Shown here in pieces: positions 48,101-64,000 of a DNA stretch of 64,000 bases. Numbering within the stretch: the stretch's first letter is position 1; each line of letters opens with the position of its first letter. Below the pieces are notes generated by a model. That model saw nothing but the letters and a program-made list of their open reading frames with translations. It did not search any database and had not been told where the DNA came from. A program made the translations under genes and the position numbers. The stretch comes from Cristatella mucedo (lineage: Eukaryota; Bryozoa; Phylactolaemata; Cristatellidae): contig WPIO01000106.1 of assembly GCA_009760855.2 (NCBI GenBank), positions 201,001-265,000 on the forward strand, given 5' to 3'.

Positions 48101-48368
48101 GCTGAGAGCGAGGCGCGGGCAGCGAGCGCCGCCGCCGTATATAGAGAGAGTAGGAATTTCGACGGCGCACCAGACGGTAGTTCGAGAACGCGCGAAGTCG
48201 CGCCGGCCACGCCCGGGCGGTCAGACTTACGGAAGCGCCGAGAACGACGAAAACATGAGGCGCACTGCTGCTGCTGCTCTTCTTCACAGCGACTGCAGCA
48301 CTCGTGGCGCTTCCCTCCATTTGTAGGTCGTTGCCTTTCAGTAAGCTCTCCTTGAACTGCCTGTACAT
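29914..48368 (-). CDS. G6PD: Glucose-6-phosphate dehydrogenase, gene span (12 coding exons)
   Basis: Cytosolic enzyme oxidising glucose 6-phosphate to 6-phosphogluconolactone with NADP+ reduction, the first step of the oxidative pentose phosphate pathway. Coding exons in transcript order: 48368-48231, 46655-46618, 46212-46104, 43462-43248, 39683-39519, 39256-39131, 38139-38046, 37913-37787, 37643-37554, 35576-35368, 32697-32528 and 30007-29914. They total 1575 nt (524 residues plus stop), close to the 515 of human G6PD, and all phases match. Key motifs: coenzyme loop [13 protein letters not shown] near residues 44-56, substrate/catalytic motif RIDHYLGKE at 205-213, EKPFGKD at 177-183, and the DVMQNH histidine at 270 expected to act as the general base. 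Exons of 38, 109, 126 and 94 bp equal the human exon 3, 4, 7 and 8 lengths as I recall them. Introns carry most of the repeats at 30-48 kb. A noncoding first exon may lie further upstream. Confidence 0.97.
30008..32527 (-). other. G6PD last intron
   Basis: No exon recognised. Holds (GA)n tracts at 32063-32141 and 32157-32218 and a repeated word TAAGAGTGGATGAAACTC (30420 and 30500 areas). Confidence 0.6.
32063..32218. repeat. Two (GA)n microsatellites
   Basis: GA runs at 32063-32141 and 32157-32218, separated and linked by AAGGGGGAGACAGCAAGAGA. Confidence 0.95.
32528..32697 (-). CDS. G6PD: G6PD coding exon 11
   Basis: 170 bp. Encodes [34 protein letters not shown] and ITYKYG. The acceptor is TTCGTTGTGTAG and the donor TGGCAG|GTGCGA, phase 2. 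Confidence 0.96.
33078..33148. repeat. (GA)n microsatellite
   Basis: About 70 bp of GA preceded by a CACT repeat (33045-33070). Confidence 0.95.
33183..33330 (-). mobile_element. tRNA-derived SINE (family 2)
   Basis: On the - strand: head TGGTCCACGGGTTAAGGTGC, B box GTGGGTTCGAGCCCC, then AAGCGCCTGAATAGAGATTA and a tail TTCTCTTGGGGCACTATACA like the LINE family A 3' end. Confidence 0.75.
33412..33595 (+). mobile_element. LINE-like family C, 3' end
   Basis: Same segment as 22222-22505 with few differences. Adjacent - strand sequence at about 33780-34025 resembles the coding end of the same family (complement of AAAGCTTTTGTCGCC region at 14770). Confidence 0.7.
34380..34450 (-). mobile_element. 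SINE family 2 / LINE family A 3' tail fragment
   Basis: AATAATAATG followed by AGAGAACCAAATCTCT, the complement of the shared tail. Too short to assign to one family. Confidence 0.4.
34795..34985 (-). mobile_element. LINE family A, 3' end
   Basis: ATT-rich tail at 34795, then TCAGAGAACTCAATATCTTT and the 3' UTR words shared with 21655-21860. Confidence 0.7.
35368..35576 (-). CDS. G6PD: G6PD coding exon 10
   Basis: 209 bp. Encodes [30 protein letters not shown] and MTKKPGM, the beta-sheet region that in human G6PD forms the dimer interface and structural NADP site. The acceptor is TTGCATGCTGCAG and the donor CTACAAG|GTACAC, phase 0. Confidence 0.96.
36010..36075 (+). mobile_element. SINE family 1 tail fragment
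   Basis: Ends AAACAAATGAGGCTGTTGAG then TCAGCTA, matching the tail of the copy at 14088. The head is missing or too diverged. Confidence 0.4.
36589..36662. repeat. 37-bp tandem duplication
   Basis: Two near-identical 37-bp units (36589 and 36626), one substitution. In a G6PD intron. Confidence 0.9.
37393..37442. repeat. Inverted repeat, 20-bp arms (1 mismatch), 10-nt loop
   Basis: Left arm 37393-37412 and right arm 37423-37442, core GGTTGTCGGATACCT. Lies in a G6PD intron, about 110 bp from the exon at 37554. Confidence 0.85.
37554..37643 (-). CDS. G6PD: G6PD coding exon 9 (90 bp)
   Basis: Short exon found by conservation. It encodes [19 protein letters not shown] then VPFIMKCGK. The acceptor is CGTACTTTTTCAG and the donor GCAAAG|GTAACG, going from phase 1 to phase 1. 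It fills the gap between the DDPTVPK and LNERKAE exons exactly. Confidence 0.94.
37787..37913 (-). CDS. G6PD: G6PD coding exon 8
   Basis: 127 bp. Encodes the segment with [20 protein letters not shown] and DDPTVPK. The acceptor is TTGCTGCAG and the donor CCAAAG|GTCAGT, phase 1. The human gene has a longer exon here, so an intron position differs from the human pattern. Confidence 0.95.
38046..38139 (-). CDS. G6PD: G6PD coding exon 7
   Basis: 94 bp. Encodes [19 protein letters not shown], with the expected catalytic base His at residue 270, through IRDEK. The acceptor is CACCTTTACAG and the donor GAGAAG|GTTCGA, phase 0. Confidence 0.96.
38778..38960 (-). mobile_element. LINE family A, 3' end
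   Basis: ATT-rich tail at 38780-38800, then AGAGAACTCAGTCTCTTTCT and the family 3' UTR. Confidence 0.7.
39131..39256 (-). CDS. G6PD: G6PD coding exon 6
   Basis: 126 bp. Encodes [15 protein letters not shown] and [19 protein letters not shown], both highly conserved. The acceptor is TCTTTTTTAG and the donor TATCAG|GTTGCT, phase 2. Confidence 0.97.
39519..39683 (-). CDS. G6PD: G6PD coding exon 5 (active-site motif)
   Basis: 165 bp, residues 167-222. Contains [11 protein letters not shown] and the G6PD signature RIDHYLGKE, whose lysine (residue 212) corresponds to human Lys205 in substrate binding. It continues MVQNLLVLR up to donor CTCCG|GTACGT. Confidence 0.97.
40100..40690 (+). mobile_element. 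LINE family A, degraded C-terminal part and 3' end
   Basis: C-terminal-type words survive ([34 protein letters not shown]), followed by GTAAAGTGCCTAGAAAGATA and an AAT-rich tail near 40654-40690. More diverged than the copy at 41346. Confidence 0.7.
41268..41355 (-). mobile_element. LINE family A, 3' tail, head-to-head with the next copy
   Basis: AATAATAATA then CAGAGAACGTAATCTCTTGC and TACTTTACATATGC, in the opposite orientation to the element that starts immediately to the right. Confidence 0.65.
41346..42953 (+). mobile_element. LINE family A, RT to 3' end, most complete copy
   Basis: RT words [14 protein letters not shown]-like, [14 protein letters not shown] and [12 protein letters not shown], then the C-terminal region ([33 protein letters not shown]), the 3' UTR and (ATT)n at 42926-42953. 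Frameshifts and stops are present and the N-terminal endonuclease part is missing. Split by a SINE family 2 insertion at 41470. Lies antisense in a G6PD intron. Matches L2/CR1-type architecture. Confidence 0.85.
41470..41608 (+). mobile_element. tRNA-derived SINE (family 2), inserted in a LINE
   Basis: Head TGGTCCAGCGGTTAAGGTGC, B box GTGGGCTCGAGCCCC, then GGAGCGCCTGAATAGAGATT and tail AAGTTCTCTTGGGTGCTATC. The RT sequence interrupted at CAAGTTCTTC resumes with CTTCTTGAGCGCC, so CTTCTT is a probable short target duplication. Confidence 0.85.
43248..43462 (-). CDS. G6PD: G6PD coding exon 4
   Basis: 215 bp, residues 96-167. It includes YVAGAYD and [13 protein letters not shown], the latter a strongly conserved strand-loop near the coenzyme site. 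The acceptor is TTTGGCAG and the donor AAAAC|GTAAGC, phase 2. Confidence 0.96.
43905..44110 (+). mobile_element. tRNA-derived SINE (family 1)
   Basis: GATTCGAATCCTGCACAGGA with CGATCCTTTATTATTGCCCA, tail ACTCTTTACAGCCATACAAA then TGAGGCTGTCAAATCGGCTA. In a G6PD intron, antisense. Confidence 0.65.
44625..45552. repeat. 20-bp minisatellite, about 46 copies
   Basis: Unit GACGAGCTGCCACAGCAGCC, nearly perfect over 900 bp. Variants lie near 44944-44968, 45253-45262 and 45293-45316, and two diverged units (CTGCCGGCTGCGC) at the right end. The unit has no stop in any frame and its length is not a multiple of 3, so long open frames arise on both strands as an artefact. Lies in a G6PD intron. Confidence 0.97.
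45728..45840 (-). mobile_element. SINE family 1, partial
   Basis: Complement of the tail (AACAGCCTCATTTTATAAAA CGGC) then TGCAATAAGGGATTGCCTGC. The tRNA-like head is missing. Confidence 0.45.
46104..46212 (-). CDS. G6PD: G6PD coding exon 3
   Basis: 109 bp. Encodes the segment with [20 protein letters not shown]. The acceptor is TCTCCTTAG and the donor CTGAAG|GTTAGT, going from phase 2 to phase 0. Matches the GYARS region of the family. Confidence 0.96.
46618..46655 (-). CDS. G6PD: G6PD coding exon 2 (38 bp, coenzyme-binding loop)
   Basis: Encodes [13 protein letters not shown], completing the [13 protein letters not shown] nucleotide-binding signature. The acceptor is TTTGTTTGTAG and the donor TTTGTG|GTAAGC, going from phase 0 to phase 2. 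It is far below the usual ORF-length cutoffs but unmistakable by motif and phase. Confidence 0.95.
47896..47930. repeat. Perfect hairpin, 14-bp arms, 7-nt loop
   Basis: GGTCCGCGGCCGCG (47896-47909) and complement (47917-47930). In the CpG block over the start of G6PD (first coding intron). Confidence 0.9.
48231..48368 (-). CDS. G6PD: G6PD coding exon 1 (start codon)
   Basis: Residues 1-46, ending HVFVVLGAS at donor TCC|GTAAGT, phase 0. The ATG at 48368-48366 gives [14 protein letters not shown], comparable in length to the human N-terminus. The frame is open upstream, and an acceptor-like TGTACAG lies just inside the exon, so the start is less certain than the rest. A Ser/Ala-rich stretch precedes the conserved core. 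Confidence 0.75.
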
Positions 48369-49409
48369 GCGTCTATTCGCACGAAGATGGAAAGCAGGCC
48401 GCTCGGCGGCAGCGCGTCCTCTGCCGGTATGATGCAGCGAATTTTACTGGTGAGAGGTTGCGTGCCGTTAAATTGCAAGCAGGTCATACCGTCGAAAAAA
48501 CAATATGTATATTGTAAAAAACAAATTCCAAGTGATTTTTATTCTAATGCGAAGTCGGTGTCATAGGCGAGGCAGAAAGACATGCTAAGTGCATCCAGGG
48601 GCGTACCCTACCTAGTACCAGAGTAGCGAGGAGCGTATTACCCTGCCACACCCATCCATTCCCCTCTTGCCTGTGGCTCCGCCCCCGTGCCGCCTTGACC
48701 GTCTCCAGGCTCGCCTCCGACGCTGCCGACGGCAATGCGCCCCAGACCAGATCAGCGGCTGCGGCTGCGGTGGCGGTTAAAGGTGACACTTGCGTTTTTG
48801 GTTACTGCGAATAGCTAGCGAACGCAGCATTAAATTATTTTTAACCTCAGCCGAAAAATGACATCGCGTGTGTGTGCGCGCGCGTGTGTGTGTGTGTCTG
48901 CGCGCGCAGCAGTCGCACGGTGTGCGCCAAAGTGACACAGACCCAAAGTTAGAGCTTGTCGGCTTGCCTCCTTGAGATTGAAAGTAGGTCACTCTGAGGT
49001 CACGCGAGTAGGTCACCCCCGAGGTCGCGCTGGGCGGTCGCTTCGGGCATACAGATTCTTAATAGAGCCGATTGTCTTGGGGGGGGGGAGAGCCGCAACA
49101 CGACGGTGCGCTCGTCAAGAGCGCGCTCGCCGCCAGTACCTAGAAGCAGCCGGCCGTCGGCGCCGAAGTCCCGGTATCCATTCGCTAAAAGCAGCGCTCT
49201 CAATTTACGAGCCGAGTAAATACGAAAAACCTGTCAGCTACTGACGTTCCAACCATTTTAGCTGTCGGAGATATATTTTTCCTCTTGCTCATAAGTGTAC
49301 GGTCGGATTTGTCTGCGCATGGATAATGCAATGTCGCCTAATCACGAGCTCCCAAAAATGATAACAATAATTGAATAACTTTAAAAGCACCCTAGGATAA
49401 ATATATCTC

Positions 49410-49412
<3 letters not shown>

Positions 49413-49474
<62 letters not shown>
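49413..49474. repeat. (CT)n microsatellite
   Basis: About 60 bp of CT in the intergenic region between G6PD and the ankyrin gene. Confidence 0.95.
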
Positions 49475-49477
<3 letters not shown>

Positions 49478-50290
49478 GCATTCCTAGATCGCAGACCGAG
49501 GGATGCCCGCATTTCGGATCCACGCGCACGACGGCCAGGGTATTTTCATTTTTCCACTTAAACAGCGCCTCTTGATAAATGGAGGTTTCATAGTTCGAAT
49601 CGAAAAATGTGAAGCGATCTTATCTTAATACACCTGTCCTTTTTTTGTAGTTGACCCACTAGCGGCAACGCGCGCTTGAGGTCTTCGCAATTGGAGCGTG
49701 CCATCTGCTCACAGAATGACGGGGGCGAATCAGCCGCTGCTGCCTACGCCATTTAGATCGACTCCCTGGCCAGGCCGTTAGACACTGAACAACCCGCTTC
49801 AGCGCGCCCAGACGACCGTCATTTGAGGGGGGTCTTTGCTGGCTAAGGTCGCTAAAGTCTGCGGCGCCTGTAGTCCAAGCGTCGCTGCTTCTCGCAGCGA
49901 ATGGAATGGATGGCTCGCCAAAACGACTTGGTGGGCCGAAATCCCCGGATGAAGGCCGCGCCCGCGCGGGCGCAAAGTCCTCGGCGAGCGGCGTCGCGCT
50001 CCGCTCGCACGCGATCGGCGGCAGCAGCCTTCTCCAAGCAATGCGGCGCCGGTGCCTCGCTCTCACTGGTCGACCTGCGGCGGCGGCGGCCATGGCGCAC
50101 TGGCTGTTGTTTTTTTTTTTTTTAGCCCAGCGAGACGACCGTCCTAGCGCCCTTCGGCCCTACTAATGCGGGCTCCCCGTCAGATCGTCTCGCTTTCGTG
50201 CGAGCCATTTCTCTCTCTGACCCGGCGTCGGCAGCGCGTCGATCGCGCAACGGGCTCGATCGCTAGGTGACGCTGCGCGGCGCGTTCTCG

Positions 50291-50401
50291 CCGCGGACCC
50301 GACGAACTGCGTCCTTCCGTCGGTGTGGCAGCGAGCATCCGCTAGAGCGAGCGGATGCTCGCTGCCACACTGACGCAGTTCGTCGCCGCGGGAGAGGCGC
50401 A
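50291..50401. repeat. Long interrupted inverted repeat with 21-bp perfect core hairpin
   Basis: Core arms 50323-50343 and 50350-50370 are perfect around a 6-nt loop (AGAGCG). Outside them a 13-bp pair (GACGAACTGCGTC / GACGCAGTTCGTC) and CCGCGG at both ends (50291-50296, 50396-50401) extend the structure to about 110 bp, with a 9-versus-1 nt bulge. In the CpG block upstream of the ankyrin gene. Confidence 0.9.
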
Positions 50402-50844
50402 GCACTCGGAAAAACACAAGGCGACCGCTAGAGCTTGCAGCGAGCGGCGGCAACTCCTGTCAATCGCGCGATTCTGTCGTTTTACGCTCACGGGAAGGCT
50501 GCACGTGCGCTATAATAAACCTCTCTTGCCCTCAACGTCAGCCTGGTCCTCGCGGGTCTGTGGAGTTAACGGGCGGAAATGGGTCGCGTTAAATTGCAAA
50601 TTCCGATGTGCTTAACGCTGCCACGAAGGATTGAGCAAAAGAAGACGCCCTGTAGGTGAAAAATTGGCGCACATATACACGATTAGAAAGTGTCACGCGC
50701 CTGGTGCCATTTCGCCTACGCGCTGGCTAGATGGGCTACGGAGCGACGCACAGGTGGCGACCTTACACCTTAACCTAGCAAAGGTCTTTCATTAAAGCTA
50801 GTCAAACTTTTGGGAAGCGGTAGCAAACGCTTCCTGGAATGCCC

Positions 50845-51115
50845 CTGTCAGTCTGAATGACCGCAAGACCAACTCGCTGAGATCACGAGCCAACTTCCGC
50901 TTCCGCGCGAGCGGGCTCGCGGCCGACGGCCCTGGCTGCTAGCGCGGTGAAGCGGAAGCTGATCGCAGTACAAAGACGAGACCGCCTTGGCTCGCTGCGA
51001 GCAGCTAGGGTTTTGCACCAACTGTGAGCGCCTTATTGCATGGGCCGGAAGATATGCGAGTAACGAGTTGCAGAAGTCAAGACGGGAGAGCACAAATTGA
51101 CGGACCAACATGCCC
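50845..51115 (-). mobile_element. LINE family A, short internal fragment
   Basis: The - strand frame reads LVRQFVLSRLDFCNSLLAYL and QLVQNPS, the segment before the C-terminal region in the copy at 42240-42330. Lies about 300 bp upstream of the ankyrin start codon. Confidence 0.65.
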
Positions 51116-51411
51116 GCGGTGTCTCTTCGGGTCTGAGCACGCCTGAATGGACTAGCTTAAGCGAGGAAAGAATGGAGCTCAGAGATTTCAAGACTCCTAA
51201 TGATAATCGCAGAAGCCCAGCGTACATGGGTGGGGCTGGTTGGCTTCCGAGACCCGCTCGACGCACTTCCGAGCATCCGCTTGAGAGGGCGGGCTCTCTG
51301 ATAGAGGAGTCGAGGAAATCGGCGTGCTCCAGTGCTTGTTTAAATATGGACGCCTAGCGAGCGTACAATTGGACTTGGTTACAGCCCCAGCCGGCTGCGC
51401 GTTCGGCGAAA

Positions 51412-63593
<12,182 letters not shown>

Positions 63594-63839
63594 GTGAGCG
63601 AGCAGGTGGCGACCGGGCCATGGCCGCTGATGTCACGGTCGGCTGCTTACGACAGGTCGCTACGGATAGAGGCTCAAGTCGGCAGTCGCCAGGCCAAAGG
63701 CGCAGTCGTTGGAAAGCTTTGAGCTGCCTCGCTAGCGCCACCTAGCGGGGCCTTGCTGTAAGTGTCACATAAGTAATTAATTGCAAGACAATTGCATCCC
63801 CTGCCGTGAGTAATACTATAATGACTATATTTTGCACCT

Positions 63840-63915
63840 AATACAGCTAGCTACATTAGGTGTAAATTCACCTAATGCAATTCACCTAATGCAGTTCACC
63901 TAATGCAGCTAGCTG
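63840..63915. repeat. Short tandem repeat with TTCACCTAATGCA units
   Basis: Three 14-15 bp units between 63866 and 63908, preceded by CACCTAAT / ATTAGGTG inverted arms (about 63836-63862). Confidence 0.75.
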
Positions 63916-64000
63916 CCTAGCTGTCGGCGACCGTTCTGCCTGTGAATGCCTCTTTGGAATATCCTACTTATGTATACTACATACTAATTTTTGGCAGTAA

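Larger units (their letters stand above)
48370..51411. promoter_or_regulatory. Bidirectional intergenic region between G6PD and the ankyrin gene
   Basis: About 3 kb between divergent start codons. CpG-dense blocks lie at about 47600-48440 (over G6PD exon 1) and 49660-50560 (ankyrin side). Between them are a (CT)n tract at 49413-49474 and a short GT/CG stretch near 48870-48905. A TATA-like CTATAATAAA occurs near 50509-50518. Noncoding first exons may be hidden here but none could be fixed. Confidence 0.45.

Noticed and set aside
47699-48355. 218-codon + strand open frame
   Set aside because: It overlaps G6PD exon 1 on the opposite strand and has no recognisable domain. GC-rich shadow.

Overview
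The window is nuclear DNA from an animal, probably an invertebrate. It has multi-exon genes with GT-AG introns, GC-rich CpG-dense blocks near gene starts, AT-richer introns full of (GA)n, (GT)n, (CAG)n and (TTA)n microsatellites, minisatellites, non-LTR retrotransposon (LINE) pieces and tRNA-derived SINEs. No operons, rRNA, genuine tRNA genes or CRISPR arrays were seen. A ZAD-type zinc-finger protein is weakly suggestive of an arthropod, but the phylum cannot be fixed from sequence alone.

Three protein-coding genes could be reconstructed exon by exon with matching splice phases. (1) A ZAD-like plus C2H2 zinc-finger gene lies on the + strand: coding exons 11033-11441, 16015-17898 and probably 18138-18268, with a poly(A) signal at 18931. 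A large CpG-rich block (about 5.3-8.5 kb) upstream is the likely promoter region. (2) Glucose-6-phosphate dehydrogenase (G6PD, entry enzyme of the oxidative pentose phosphate pathway) lies on the - strand: twelve coding exons from 48368 down to 29914, which join into a 524-residue protein with every phase consistent. It includes a 38-bp exon carrying the NADP-binding segment. (3) An ankyrin-repeat protein of the ANKRD26 type lies on the + strand: twelve exons from 51412 to at least 63593, probably running past the window edge. It has seven ankyrin repeats, an 18-bp microexon, acidic motifs and a low-complexity Ala/Gln/Lys segment. G6PD and the ankyrin gene are divergent, with start codons about 3 kb apart; the zinc-finger gene and G6PD are convergent.

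The space between exons is dominated by repeats. One L2/CR1-like LINE family with a (TTA)n 3' end occurs in about ten pieces. A second LINE-like family ends in an ACATA/ACATT-type tail. Two tRNA-derived SINE families are present; the 3' tail of one resembles the 3' end of the first LINE. Nested insertions are visible at 22.2-22.5 kb and 41.47-41.6 kb. A 20-bp minisatellite of about 46 copies sits in a G6PD intron, a perfect (CAG)39 tract lies near the left end, and a roughly 500-bp (GA)n tract lies in an ankyrin-gene intron.

The most unusual feature is a set of perfect or near-perfect inverted repeats with loops of only a few bases, mainly in the CpG-rich blocks and around gene starts. They are not explained by the recognised repeat families. 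The region 18.96-29.9 kb has no gene that I can recognise.
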